Source of the DNA: Cyanophora paradoxa
Taxonomy: Eukaryota; Glaucocystophyceae; Cyanophorales; Cyanophoraceae
DNA: 64,000 nt
Direction: 5' to 3'
Assembly (NCBI GenBank): GCA_004431415.1
Contig: QPMI01000284.1
Location: 1-64,000, forward strand
Within the stretch, counting starts at the first letter, position 1, and every line of letters starts with the position of its first letter. The notes below the pieces were generated by a model. It was not told where the DNA came from. It did not search any database and worked only from the letters and a program-made list of their open reading frames with translations. The position numbers and the translations under genes were made by a program. Shown here piece after piece: positions 33,589 to 44,764 of the stretch.

Positions 33589-34756
33589 TTACTTGAGGAT
33601 GCTGTCGGGCGAGTTGAAGAGCTGGCCGGGCGTGCGGTCCTCCACCGCGCGCTCCCGGTAGATCATCTTGCCCTCCTCTGCGAAAAAGGGTCGAATTTAC
33701 TAGTTAAAGAAGCCATAGCCGGCGCCAGCCGCGGGCAGATCTAGACGAGCCATCGCGCGGCCTTCGAAATGAAACCGCACCGGTGCCGATGGCTTGCTCC
33801 TGCGCCGGCGCCGGCACAGCATGCGCATGCGCACGTCAGATCTAGATCTAAAGCGTGTGAAGATTTAGACTAGAACTCTAGTAGACTTGTCGCACCGGCA
33901 GGGTCGCCGCCTTGCCGCCGTAGGTCTCCGTTCCCGACGCTGGCATGTGCATCGGATTCGCGCCCCCCAAAGTCGTGCCGGCGCCGGCGCCGGAATACGT
34001 AGTCCCGCCCATCGGGGCCGACTGGAAGCCAGACGTGCCCTGCAGCCGCGAAACACAGGGTCAAACAGGCCCTCAAACAAGACCCGAGCTCGCGATATCG
34101 ATTGAGACTCCGCCGCCCGCGGCGCGTTTTGCGAAATTGAACGCACGAGGTTGGAGCCCGCGAAGCCGGTCGACGGCGGGTGCGTGTACACCGCCCCAGT
34201 CGCGCCGAGGGGAGTCTTCGATGTCGTGCCGGGCGGGAGGGTCTCTACGGTAAAACCGGCAAGCACCGCAGTCAATTAATATTGCAAGAGGCGTTCAAAC
34301 TTGGCAAATTCGATTTTCGCGGCGGCGCGCTCGACCGCGAATTCGCCGATCGCGAGTTCGAATGAATCACTGAGCGCACCCGGAGCGTAGTAGGCCGTGC
34401 TCTCGGCTCCTGCGAATTTTTAAAATTTGAAGTACCGATGGCTCGTGTCAGATCCTAATATTACAACTGCACAGGGCTCGCCACCATCGATATCCCCGGC
34501 CCGGCCACGCCTCGATTAACGCACCGAGGGCGCTGGTGTTCAGGCGCTCGCCGCGCGTCTCCGCGATATCGGGAATGAGGTGCCGAACGTGCTCGGCCTG
34601 CGGGAAAAACATCAGAAAGCCGGGAAAGCCCGAGGAGATCGCACGCACCGCAGGGGCCGCCGGCTGCGCCGGAGGGCAGACGCAGACGGTAGCGGGCTGA
34701 ACGCACGTCACGCACGTCGTCCCAGCGGTCGTCGTGGTAGGATTGAGCGGGTTCAT
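33589..34756 (-). CDS. Unknown Thr/Pro/Gly-rich protein
   Basis: No family recognised. ATG 34756 gives MNPLNPTTTTAGTTCVTCVQ and a Cys/Pro-rich start. A first intron with clean GTGCGT and CCCGCAG ends joins this to AEHVRHLIPDIAETRGERLN. The next exon gives AESTAYYAPGALSDSFELAI and a helix VERAAAKIEFAKFE. The following exon (TLPPGTTSKTPLGATGAVYT) has no Met. It joins in frame only if a GC donor near 34290 is used; otherwise translation stops at 34276-34278. The last exons give GFQSAPMGGTTYSGAGAGTT, GGANPMHMPASGTETYGGKA and MIYRERAVEDRTPGQLFNSP, with the stop at 33589-33591. It could therefore be one gene or two. Confidence 0.45.
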
Positions 34757-35518
34757 TTTGCTGCTCGCCGGGGTCTAGATCTGCGAATTCGAAACGATCG
34801 GCAGGTCAAAATAAGCAGCTCCAAGAGGCCGCACCCGCGCACAGCGGCGCCGCGCGAATTAAATTTCCACAGAAACTAGAAAGATCCCGCGCGCGAAATC
34901 GGTCGCCGCGCGGTTGAGCGGGGAGAGAAAAATTGAAAGAGAACGCGTGCGGCGGCGCGCGCGCGCCGGCCTGGCAGCGATCTCTCCGGATCCTCGCCGT
35001 GTGGCATGCGCCGTGCCCATTGCGCGCGCGCGGGGGAGAGCGGGGGGACGGACCTGTCGTGCTGAACACGTTTAATTTCCGAACTGTGCACCCCCACCCT
35101 GTGGATGTGTACCCCCACCCCGACCTCCAGAGGAGAACCTATATATATAGCTATAGGCTATAAAGCTAGCTAGAGGGCAGCTAATTTAGTTTCTCAAGGA
35201 GAAAACAGAAATTAAAGGGAGCTCTGCAGATTATTCGGCCGGAGATCTAGATCTGGCCCGGAGAATTAAGCTGAGCTCATGATCAGTTTCGATCAAGAGG
35301 ACACGCACATACGAGGGGGGCGCTGCATGCCCAATCAAGCCTTAAAGAGGAGGCTTCTACCCGGCGCACATGTACGGGGTCGGGGGATCGTAAACGCTCG
35401 ATAGATTGCAAGCACAACCGTATCGACCTATCCACCCGTACGCGTACAGCCGACAGGGGACCCCGCTCCACTCCCCTCGCCGCCTCCGACGCAGGCCCCG
35501 CGCGCGACGGTTCGCCGA
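34757..35518. other. AT-richer intergenic region
   Basis: 762 bp without a supported gene. It holds the promoter of the preceding gene and the 3' region of NUG1. Around 35135-35175 there are overlapping small palindromes (TATATATA, TAGCTA, CTAGCTAG), and AGATCTAGATCT lies near 35240. I cannot assign a function. Confidence 0.4.
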
Positions 35519-38212
35519 CTAGTCGTCAGTGTCTGCCGGAGCGCCCCGACCCGCGTCAGAGGTCGCCGGAGGGGGTACGGCGCGGGGCCGCGCACCGCCT
35601 CCCCCCTCCTCGAGGGCATCCGCAAAGGCCTCGGCGAAACTGTACCCATCCGCCTCTCCTGCGGGCGGGTGAGACGGGGCGAGGCGGGGGGCGGGGCGGG
35701 GCGGGGCGGGGCGGGGCGGACCGTCGGCGTCGGGGGCGCGGGGCGCGGGGCGCTCCGGGGCGATGGCCTTGCCGCGGCGGACGTCGCGCTTGAGCTTCTT
35801 GGCCGACTTCTTCCGCGCCGCGTTCGTCTGCGGGTTCACCGCCGCCTCCTCCCCCGTCAGCGCCCGCTGCTGCGCCGCCTGCACCGCCCCCGCCGCCCCG
35901 CCCGCCGCCGCTGCCGCCGCCGCTGCTGCCGCCGCCTCCCCTTTCCGCTTCTTGTTCTGCGGGGCGGGCTCGCCTGGTGCGGGGGCGGGGGCGGGGGCGG
36001 GGCGGGGGCGACCTTAGGACCCTCGAGGGCGACGCTGCCGCTCGTCGCCTGCGCCCCGCGCGCCTTCCCCGCCCCCTTCCCCGCCGCCGCCGGCGCCGCC
36101 TCCTCCTCCTCCTCGCCCTCGTCCTCCATCGCGCTCCCGCTGCCCTCACCCTCGTCGTCCTCCTCCTCCTCGTCCTCGTCGTCCTCCATCGCGTCCTCCT
36201 CCTCCGGCTGTCCGCTTGCGGCGGCGAGCACGTGCGCGTCCGCCTCGAGAGGCGCCGAGGACTCCTGCGGGGAGGGGATCAGCGGGGGGGCGCGGGGGGG
36301 CGCCGCGCGGCGCGTGGGGCGGACGATGGCCATGGCGGCGTCGGGGTCGGCGGAGGGGAGCCCGGCGAGCATGGCCTTCTCGCCGGCCTCCAGGGCCGCG
36401 ACGTCGAACTCCTTGCCCCACTGCGCCACGACGCTCGCCTCGAGGTGGACCCCCGGCGCCTCAGCCGGGGGCAGGCAGTAGAAGCGGATGCGGCCCGAGT
36501 TCCAGTCTTGCAGCACCAGCCGCGCCGCCGCCACGGGGTCCGGCACGCCCCCCTGCCCGCCCCTCAGCACCCGGCGCGGGGCGGGGCGGGGCGGGGCGGG
36601 GCGGGTGGGCGGACGCGGCGGAGCTTGCCGCGCTTGCGGGCGACGTGGGCGAGGAACTCGAGGGGCTCCTTGAAGGCCGGCACCTCGTACACCTTCACCA
36701 CGTCCTCCACCCGGCACCGCTGCAGCAGCACCTGCCCCCGCCCCCGCCTCAGCGCCCGCCGCGGGGCACCGCGGGGCGGGGCGGAGCGGGGCGGGCCTGG
36801 ACGGGGACGACGGGGTCGGCGATGGTCTCGACGCGGACGGCGTTGCGGAGGACGACGGCGGGGTCGGTGTCGTTGGAGGAGAAGACGATGCCCGGGCAGT
36901 CGAGCAGCTTGATCTGCTTGTCGATGTGCACCTCCTGCATCGCCTTGGTCGAGCCCGGCGCGTTCGCCACCCCCGCCGCCTTGGACCGCTTCAGCGAGTT
37001 GATCACAGAGGACTTGCCCACGTTCGGGAAGCCGATGATCCCCACCGTGATCGCCGTCTTCACCTTGGCGTTCCGGCAGTAGTTCTTCAGCAGCTGCGCC
37101 CCAGCCCGCCCCGGGCCGTCAGCGGCCCCGAAGACGAGCGCCGGCGCGAGCGCGGGGCGGGGCGGGGCGGGGCGGGGCGGACGGAGAGGAGGTTCTCGGC
37201 GCCGAGGCACTGGTGGCTGGAGAGGAGGTCGGAGCTGGCGTGGAGGGCCCCGACCTGGCTCTGCTGGATGTGCGCCTTCTGGTGCGTCGCCGCCTTGAAC
37301 GCGATCGTCGGGTACTCGTTCCGCAGCCGCGTCAGCCACTTCTCCACCACCTGCCCCCGCCCTCGGCCGCCGCGGCGCGGGGGGAGGCGCGGGGGCGGCG
37401 CGGGCACCTCCTTGGGGACGAGGTCGATCTTGTTGAGGAGGAGGATGATGCGCTTCGAGGGGTCCTGCTTCAGGATCGCCTTCTCCACCTCGGGGCAGCG
37501 GCAGCCCATCGGGTCCCGCGCGTCTAGCACCTGCGCATCGCGGTTCCTGAGCAACACGCCTGCGAGCCCCGCCCCCGCCCGCCGGCCGGGCGGGCGAGCA
37601 CGCACCTCGAGGATCACGTCCGCCGCCTCGACGACCTTCCGGAACTCCTTGAAGTACGCCCGCCGCGACGCGTCTGCCAGCAGCGCGCGTGAGCCGGCCG
37701 CCGCGCGCCGGAGCCCCGCCCCGCCCCGCCCCGCGCACCGCGGTTGCGCCCGCCGGCCTGCGCCGCCTCCGAAGACGACGAGCGCTTGTTGAACTCCTTC
37801 GCCCGGCTGGACGCGTCCTTCGTCATCTGCGCCAGCGTCTTCTGATCCGAGTTGCGTTTCCGCTTCCGCTCCTGCGCCCCGCCGCCGTCAGCTAGCGCGA
37901 GCGCGCGGGTCGGGCCGGCGACCTCGGCAGCGCGCTGCTTAGCCTTCTGCCGTTCCTCCTCCTTCTGCTGCTTCTGCTTCTCGATCTGTTGCAGCAGCTC
38001 CTCCTTGAACGGCCATGAGTTCGGGATCCCCGGATCCTTCTTCGGCCCTGCGCCGCGTACGCGTGAGCGCGATCGCGCGGGGCGCCGCCGCGGCGGGGCG
38101 CACTGAAGGCGCCCTTGGGGTTTTTCTTCGAATCCTTCTCGAGCTTCTTCTTGTGCTCCTTAACCTTGCGCGTGATCTTGTACTTCTTGTTCAAGCTCAC
38201 CCGCTTGGACAT
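35519..38212 (-). CDS. NUG1/nucleostemin-family circularly permuted GTPase (GNL3-like), 60S ribosome biogenesis
   Basis: Nucleolar GTPase needed for large-subunit assembly and export. ATG 38212 gives the basic [20 protein letters not shown], then [20 protein letters not shown], the GN3L-type N-terminal domain shared with yeast Nug1. The G motifs come in permuted order: DARDPMGCR (about 37530) and NKIDLVPKE (G4, about 37425) precede [20 protein letters not shown] (G1, about 37045) and LDCPGIVF (G3, about 36895). Flanking strings are [58 protein letters not shown] and [15 protein letters not shown]. The C-terminus is acidic and then basic ([16 protein letters not shown]), with the stop at 35519-35521. 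Nug1 is the best match because of the [13 protein letters not shown] segment. Confidence 0.92.
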
Positions 38213-38464
38213 GCGCTCTGCGGCGGATCAGCCAGCCGCCCAGCCTGCGCCGCGCGAGCTCGAACGCACTCTTTGCCTTCACCATGGCTGCGGGCTGATG
38301 CGGACGAACAGAGCAGGCGGGGGGAGATCGTGAGGGGGGTAGACTGTGTAGAAACGTTTGCGCGAGGCAGCACTGCCAGCGCCCGTCCCGAGCTAGTGCG
38401 GCATGCCAAAGAGTAGGAGCAGATCCTCCGCTGCAGGCGCGCGTGCTGAGCACAGCCTGCGGCG
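38213..38464. promoter_or_regulatory. Divergent promoter of NUG1 and the elongin-C/LRR gene
   Basis: 252 bp between two start codons on opposite strands. Nothing specific recognised. Confidence 0.35.
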
Positions 38465-40057
38465 ATGACGGTCCAGCTGGTGAGCTGCGACACGCTATGC
38501 AACGTGCCCCTGGACCCTGCGGTCGCATGCATCTCGCCTACAATCTCCCGCATCCTCCAAGCGAGCGGCGGTCAGCGGTAACGCCCGGCGCGGCGCCCTC
38601 GCGCACGCGTACGAGCCCTGCCGCGCAGGCACCTCGCGGGAGGCGCAGCAGGGCGTCGTGCGCTTTCCCGGGATTCGCTCGGACGCGCTGGCAGACGTCG
38701 TGCGGTACCTGCTGCACGCGCATGCCGCCAATTGCGAGGATGGGGCCGGAGCCCGCGCGGGGGCGTTCGCGCCGGAGCTGCCGTATGCGCTGGAGACGAT
38801 GTCGGCGGCTGCGTACCTCGAGCTGCCGGGCCTCGTCGCCGCCTGCGCCGCCGCCGTCGCCGCGCACTTCGACGGTCCCCGCCCCGCCCCGCCCTGCGCC
38901 ACGCCGTGCCGCGGGGCGCGTGACGCGGGGCAGAGCTGCCGGCGTTCGGGGACCTGGAAGAGGATCTGGTGGGGGAGATCGTGGCCCGCCTGGACGCCCC
39001 CGGCCTCTTCCGCGCCGAGCGCCTCGCCGCCGAGGAGGGCCGCCCTGGGGGCCCCCGCGCCCTCCTCCCCGCCTGGCGCCGCCTCCACGTGCGCGCCCTC
39101 GGCTGGGCGGCGCCCTCGCGGCGAGCGCGCGGGAGCGGCTGCTGCGTTCGCACCTCGAGGGCCTCGCGGCGCGGGCGGCCCCGAGCTCCCCGCCGCCGCC
39201 GCCGCCATCGGGCCCAGCTCGCCGCCTTTGCCCTCCGCCCCGGCGGGCGGCCCTCGCGCGGGCCCCTTCTCCGCCCTCGTGGGCTCGCTGCGCGCGGCCC
39301 GGCGGATCGAGGCGGGCGGGGCGGCCTGGGCAGCGGGCGGGTGGCGGCGCTGGCGGGGCGCTGCGGGGCGGCCCGTCTCGGCCTCGACCTCGCGGAGAAC
39401 GGCCTGGGACCCGCCTCCGCCGCCTCCTCGCCGCCGCCCTCCGCGGTCTCGCCCCGGGCCTCTCCCCGGCCCCGCGCCCCCGCGCGCCCTCCCCGCCCTC
39501 CCCTCCCGCCCGGCCCTCCCGCCCCCGGCCCCGCGGGGATCCGCCCTGGAGCGAGCGCGCGGGGCGCGGCGGCCGCACGTGTCCCTCCCGAGCCTCGCCC
39601 TCCGCGCCCTCGACCTCCCCTCCCGCGCCACGCCGCCCCCGCCGCCCCGCACCGCCCGCCCGCGCCCCGCCCTCGCCGCCCCTCGCCTCGCCTCGCCCAC
39701 TCGAGCCGGCGGCCGCCCAGCCGGGCCCTCCCTCCTCGTCGCACCCACCGGCCGCCCGCCGTCTGACCCGCCGACCGCCCAGCGGGCCCGCCGCGGGGCC
39801 GGCGCTCGCCCCCGGCAAGGAGGGGCCGCGCGGGGCCCGCCGGTGGCGCTGCGGCTGCGTGGCTGTGGGGCGGGCGAGGTGGGCGCCGCCGCCCTCGCCG
39901 ACGCCCTCGCCGCCGGGTGCCCGCCCCGCGAAACGGACCCCGCCGGCGCGGCGCGGGCGGCGCCGACGGAAGCGCAGGGCGTGCCCCACGGAGCTCGACC
40001 TGTCCGGGAACGCGCTCGGCGAGGCCGGCGCCGCCGCCCTCTCCGAGTCGTGCGCCG

Positions 40058-40092
<35 letters not shown>

Positions 40093-41575
40093 CCCCCCCC
40101 CCCCCCCCCCCTCCTTCCCTCCCCCCCCCCCCCCCCCTGCTCCGCGCCGCCCGCCTTCTGACAGAGTCTCCGCGCCGGGCAGGCTCCGCTGGCGCGGCTG
40201 CGCGCTGCGGCGCCTCGGGCTGGCGCGCTGTGGGCTGGGCGGGGCGGGGCTGCGCGCGGTGGCGGTGGCGCTGGCGGCGGGCCCGCAGGCGCTGCACGCG
40301 GTGGACCTCTCGGGCAACGTGGCGGCGATGGACGGCGCATGCCCCGCGGACGCCCTCGCCGCCCTCCTCGCCGCCCCGTGCGCGTGGCGCCCCTCGCGCC
40401 GCCGCCCGCTCCTCACCGCCGCGCAGCACCTGCCCGCCTCCCTCCGCCTCGCCCGCAACCGCCTCCGCCCCGCCTCGTTCGCCGCCGTGCGCCCCCCCCC
40501 CCCCCCGCCTCTGCCGCGGCGGCCGAGGGGGCGCGGCGCAGCTCGCGCAGGCGGCGGCCGCCAGCGAGCGCCTCACGGCGCTGGACCTCTCCGCCTCGGA
40601 GCTGCCGCCGCCCGCCGCCCGCCTCCTTCTCCCCGCCCTCCGCCCCGCCCGGCCCTCGCCGCCCTCGCCCTCGCCCGCTGCCCCCTCGGCCCCCCTTCCG
40701 TGCGCCCCGCCGCAGCGCGCCCCTCGCGCTGCCGGTGACGGGGGCACGATGCGCAGTGCAGGCGCTGGCGGGGGCCCTCGAGAAGAGCACGAACCTGACG
40801 GCGCGGCCCCGCCGCGCCGGCCCCCCAGGCACCGCCCCTCACCCGCCCGCCCCTCCCCGCAGCTGCTCGACCTCTCGCAGAGCGGCGTCGACGGCCCGGC
40901 GGCCGTCGCCCTCGCCCGCGCCGCCGCCCGCTGCCCTCTCCGCGCCCTCCTCCTCGACGTGCCTGCCCCCGCCCCCGCGCCCGTCCCTGGGAGGGCGGCG
41001 GGGCGACGGGGCGCGCGCAGGGGAGCGAGGGTGCGCCCCAGATCGGGAGCGCCGCCTGCGCCGACCTCCTCGCAGAGCTCCGCGTCCGTCGGCCCCCCGC
41101 CCCCTCTCCTTCCCCGGCGACGCTGCGGCAGGGCCAGGGGGCGCTGCGGGTGCTCGGGCTGGGGGCGCAGGGCCTGCGGGACGCGGCGGGGCCGGCGCTG
41201 CTGGCGCTGCTCGCCGGGGGCGCCGTGCGCCGGCTCGAGCTCCGCGACAACTTCCTCTCCGCCGCCACCGCGGGGCCCCTCCTCGACCTCCTCGCCGCCT
41301 CCGCCCCGGCCCCGCCTCCAGAGGCCCAGGGCGAGACAGAGGAGGGGGAGGGGGAGGAGGGGGAGCAGGGGGAGGGGGAGGGCGGGGCTGGGGGCTCGGG
41401 CGGGGGCCCCGGGGGCTGGGACTGGGGCCGGGCGGCCTGGGAGGAGCCGCCGACGCTCCACGTCTCCCTCCTCAACAACCCCCTCCCCGACGACTTCCCC
41501 CCCGCCGCCCGCGCCCGCCTCGCGCCCCTCGCCGCCCGCCTGCCCCCGCACCTCCGGCCCCAGCTCCGCTGCTAG
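38465..41575 (+). CDS. Elongin-C/Skp1-fold domain fused to leucine-rich repeats
   Basis: Predicted cullin-RING ligase component that joins adaptor and substrate-binding parts in one chain. ATG 38465 opens VQLVSCDTLCNVPLDPAVAC and ISPTISRILQASG. Splicing then gives EAQQGVVRFPGIRSDALADV and VVRYLLHAHAANCEDGAG, followed by FAPELPYALETMSAAAYLEL. This order matches elongin C (and more weakly Skp1). A helix DLEEDLVGEIVARLDAPGLF follows, placed like an F-box or BC-box. From about 39840 the rest is LRR of the ribonuclease-inhibitor type: LRLRGCGAGEVGAAALADAL, TELDLSGNALGEAGAAALSE, LGLARCGLGGAGLRAVAVAL, TALDLSASELPPPAARLLLP, LDLSQSGVDGPAAVALARAA, RRLELRDNFLSAATAGPLLD, and SLLNNPLPDDF near the end. The stop is at 41573-41575. 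The region 39180-39840 is unclear, partly intron. Confidence 0.68.
40058..40137. repeat. Long interrupted poly-C tract in an intron
   Basis: About 80 nt made almost only of C with a few T, inside an intron of the elongin-C/LRR gene. Its exact length may be unreliable in the assembly. Confidence 0.9.
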
Positions 41576-42005
41576 CGCCCTCCCCGCCCCCCTCTCGTGC
41601 CCAACGCTCACCCGAGAGCTCCGGTCCGGATAAAAAATTTGACAGACTGGAAATCGGATCGTATCGATTCTTCTTGCCGGAGCGAGACACCGCGAAGTCC
41701 AAGCAGATCTAGAGCTGGGGGAGATGAGAACCGGGAAGTAGGCCTGAGCCTGCGGGCCAAAGTCAGCTGGCTGGACTCGGGCTGAGAAATGGGCGAGCCG
41801 CGCCGGGGGGCACCTCCAAGCTGGGGGAAAGCTGGAGGCGGGGATCGGGGCGAAGAGATGCGGAGCCTTGGCTGTCACTGCGGAGTCCGTGTTCCTGCCC
41901 CTGCTGCTAGAGCACCCTTCTCCCCGCGCGCCCACGCGCCCACGCGCCCACGCGCCCAACTGCTCCACTCTCGAGAATACGCGCGCGAGTCGCCCATCCA
42001 TTGGC

Positions 42006-42425
42006 TCACTTTGGCTTCGCCTTATCTAAGATCTCGGGGTGTTCTTTGATGAACTGCGCTCGCCGCTCGGCCAGGATGGCATCCGTCATCCTCGGCTTCA
42101 AGCACGCGCTCATGTCGCTCGCCTGCGTTCGGCACGTCCAGGCGACCGAAACCGTGCGCCCGCGCTGCGTAGGCTCGCGTCAGAGCACACGCGGACAGGC
42201 ACACGCGGACGCACGGCGCATTCGGCATAGGCTTTGAGGAAGTCGTCGCACTCTGCCAAACGTCAGTGCTAGACCAAGGAAAGCATACGCGGAGAGCGCA
42301 TGCGTGCGGTATGCGGGGCGCGCAGCACCTTTCCTCGCCTGATCCTGCATCTCGCGCTCGAGCCGACGCTCGACCCGATGCGGCAGCAAGATGCCGGCCG
42401 GCTCGACCTTGCCCGCTTGCGCCAT
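42006..42425 (-). CDS. CMC1: CMC1-like twin CX9C mitochondrial protein (cytochrome c oxidase assembly)
   Basis: Small intermembrane-space protein of the CMC1 family, which stabilises COX1 during complex IV assembly. Three exons are clear: 42425-42329, 42252-42215 and 42164-42006, giving 97 aa. The start MAQAGKVEPAGILLPHRVER resembles the CMC1 VLIPKIMREK region. The twin CX9C motif is CDDFLKAYAEC, then eleven residues, then CRTQASDMSAC, the same spacing as human CMC1. The C-terminus is ILAERRAQFIKEHPEIL. The second CX9C only appears if the acceptor at 42165 is used, and this keeps the frame, which supports the model. Both introns are GT-AG. Confidence 0.88.
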
Positions 42426-43239
42426 CTTCACCTATACGCACAGCCGCTAAGCTGCCAGGCTGCTGCGCAGTGTTGCGACGAGTGAGCTTTCAGGGGGTAC
42501 GGAATTCTTCTCACTTGCGAGCCTGCAGCTGGACGCCGCCACGCGCGGGCATATCATAGTATGCGGATGCGCATGCGAAGAGCTCCCGGCTGCGTGTGCA
42601 TGAAAAGACGAATTTGAAGCAAACTCTCGGCCATCTGCAGCTGTGAAGCTGTGAATTTCCTACGTCATAAAAGGAGTGCGAATTCGAATGAAAAAGAAGC
42701 GATCGCGAGCGTCATTCGCCTTCACAACGCCCGATAACTCGAACATGATCTGCATCACTGCATCAAGAATTCCAAGGGCAAAACCGTTGAACTGATCGAG
42801 GAGTGCAGCTGGATCGAAAGCGCTAGCGGGTGCTGCTCATCCGCGTCTCGTTACGTATACGGCCTGCTCGGTCTCGTAAAACGAAGGCAGAAAAACGCGG
42901 GCACTGTACAGCGGCTAAGTACAATAACTACTCTAGGGGTCCTTTCAACACTACACGCTTATCATGAATTGAGTAAATTACTTAATGCTTAAGCATCTCA
43001 TATCGACCAGCGTCTCAAATGAGCACTGTCACTGTAACGGGGAGAAGTCTCCCCAAAGGAAGCTGCGCTGAAACGCAGCCTGCGTTTCTACAGTAAACGT
43101 TCAATACATAGCGAAGGGTTAAACGAGGGGCGCCAGGCAGCATACGAATCTGCCGATCAAAATCTCACGAGATTTTGCCGAATTCGAATGGGCTGATCTA
43201 CACGTTTTACAGGAGCCCAGCAGGAAGCGGAAAAAGAAG
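42426..43239. other. Intergenic region, lower GC
   Basis: 814 bp with composition clearly different from the coding regions. It holds the CMC1 promoter and the 3' region of the next gene. No supported gene, tRNA or repeat. Confidence 0.4.
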
Positions 43240-44764
43240 CTAGGCGAGAGTGTCCGGCGGGGGCTCGTAGGGGGCGGGGGGTCGCCCGCGGGGGACGGCG
43301 GTGGGGGAGGGGGCCTGGACGACGACGCGCGGGACGGCCTCGGGGAGGAGGCGGGCGCGCTTGGCCGGCGGCTCGGGGGCGGCGAGGCAGGCCGGCAGCG
43401 GGAATACAGGAGGCGCCTCCCACGCCTCCTCCCGCCCCTCGTGGATGCGCGGCGTGCTGCGCCGCGACGAGGCCGAGGAGGCGGAGGAGGCGGAGGAGGA
43501 GGAGGCGGTGGAGGCGGCGGAGGAGGCGGAGCTCCAGCCGGACTGCGAGCGGCGCCGCTCGAGCAGCTTGTTCACCAGCAGGCTCCGGTAGAGCGAGAGG
43601 TCCCCCTCCCGGCCCGCCGCCGCCGCCCCGCCCCGCCCCCCCCGCAGCGGCGCCGGCAGCGGGATGCCCGACGCCAGCGCCGCTGGCGCCACGCTCGGCG
43701 GCGGCGGCGGAGCCAGGGGCGCCGGCGGAACGAAGGCGGGCGGCGGGGCCAGGGTGGCGGGGCGAGGGCCGCCAGCAGCGGCGCGGTCGGGGCGGCGGGA
43801 GGGGCGCGGGGAGGGGCGGCCCCGGGGCGACGGGGGACGGGGAGCGGGAACCGAGGGCGATGGCGAGGTCGGCGGGAGGCGGCGCGGCGGGGCCGGGCGG
43901 GCGGCGGCGAAGGCGTCGGGCTCGAGCACGTCCGGCGGGCGCGCGGGGCCGCCGCCGCCGCCGTCGGCGAGGCGCACGAGCGCCTGCGCCGCGTCCTTCT
44001 CGGGCGACGCCGAGGCCGGCGCAGCGGCCGGGCCCGGGCTGGGGCCGGGGCCGGGGATGTGGAGAGGCGGGAGCGACGGGGCGCGGGCCATGGAGTCGGA
44101 GAGGTGGAAGAGCCAGGCGAGGAGCGGGGCGCCCTCCTCGGGGCTCCGCTGCCGCGGCGCCAGCACCTCCGCCAGCACCGTCGGGTCCGTCCCCATCTTC
44201 ACCGCGTGCGCCATCAGCTGCTGCGCCCACGCCTGTCCCCGCCTTCTTTCTCAGCCTCCTCCGCGCGCGGGCACCGGCGTGCGGCGCGGAGGCGGACCGA
44301 GAACGCGATGGGGTTGATGGGCGGCAGGGAGGGCCCGTCCTGCCAGGGCGGCGAAGGTGCCGATCGCGCCTCCGGAGCGTCCTCTGAGGGCGCGCTGCCG
44401 TGGCTCGCGGGGCTGACGTGCGAGCTGCCCATGCTCGCCCGTGGGCTGCTCCCGCCAGAGCGCGACGATCCGGTGGAACCACCCTCCTCCCCATCCTCGA
44501 ATTCTGCAGCAATCCACTGAGCGCGGCGTACACGCGAAGCTCTCGATTGCGAGGCGACCCACCTTTAGTAGTTCGCTTGCGGCCTTCGCGGGAACCAGTC
44601 GCCTCTTCAGGAGATGGCTCGTGCGGGCTCCGCTCGCGTTCACTTTCGCAAGGTAATATGCCCTTGGTATCTCTCGATACGCCATCTTTTCTGTGTTCGC
44701 CTTGCGGGCCAGCCACCGCGTCTTCGAGGATCATCCGCGCATCACTCCCGGCGTCTGAAGGCAT
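43240..44764 (-). CDS. Unknown Ser/Pro-rich protein with one conserved-looking helical block
   Basis: No family recognised. ATG 44764 gives MPSDAGSDARMILEDAVAGP and a charged exon ending KRTTK, which splices in frame to EFEDGEEGGSTGSSRSGGSS, a low-complexity linker. After PSLPPINPIAFS a second intron (about 44306-44238) joins AWAQQLMAHAVKMGTDPTVL and AEVLAPRQRSPEEGAPLLAW, continuing LFHLSDSMARAPSL. This block (about 44237-44085) has the look of a folded helical domain. The rest is Pro/Ala-rich, then NKLLERRRSQSGWSSA and a Ser/Ala run, AKRARLLPEAVPRVV and the stop at 43240-43242. The basic KRARLL could be a nuclear signal. Function unknown. Confidence 0.6.

Noticed and set aside
35977-36912. 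Plus-strand open frame opposite NUG1
   Set aside because: Arg/Gly-rich translation without domains, overlapping the G-motif exons of the minus-strand GTPase.
40058-40137. Poly-C tract as a functional element
   Set aside because: It lies in an intron, and homopolymer length is error-prone in sequencing. I list it only as a repeat.
38495-42001. Very long open frame on the minus strand opposite the elongin-C/LRR gene
   Set aside because: In DNA this rich in GC, stop codons are rare on both strands. The translation is low-complexity Arg/Gly/Ala with no domain, while the plus strand has clear LRRs.
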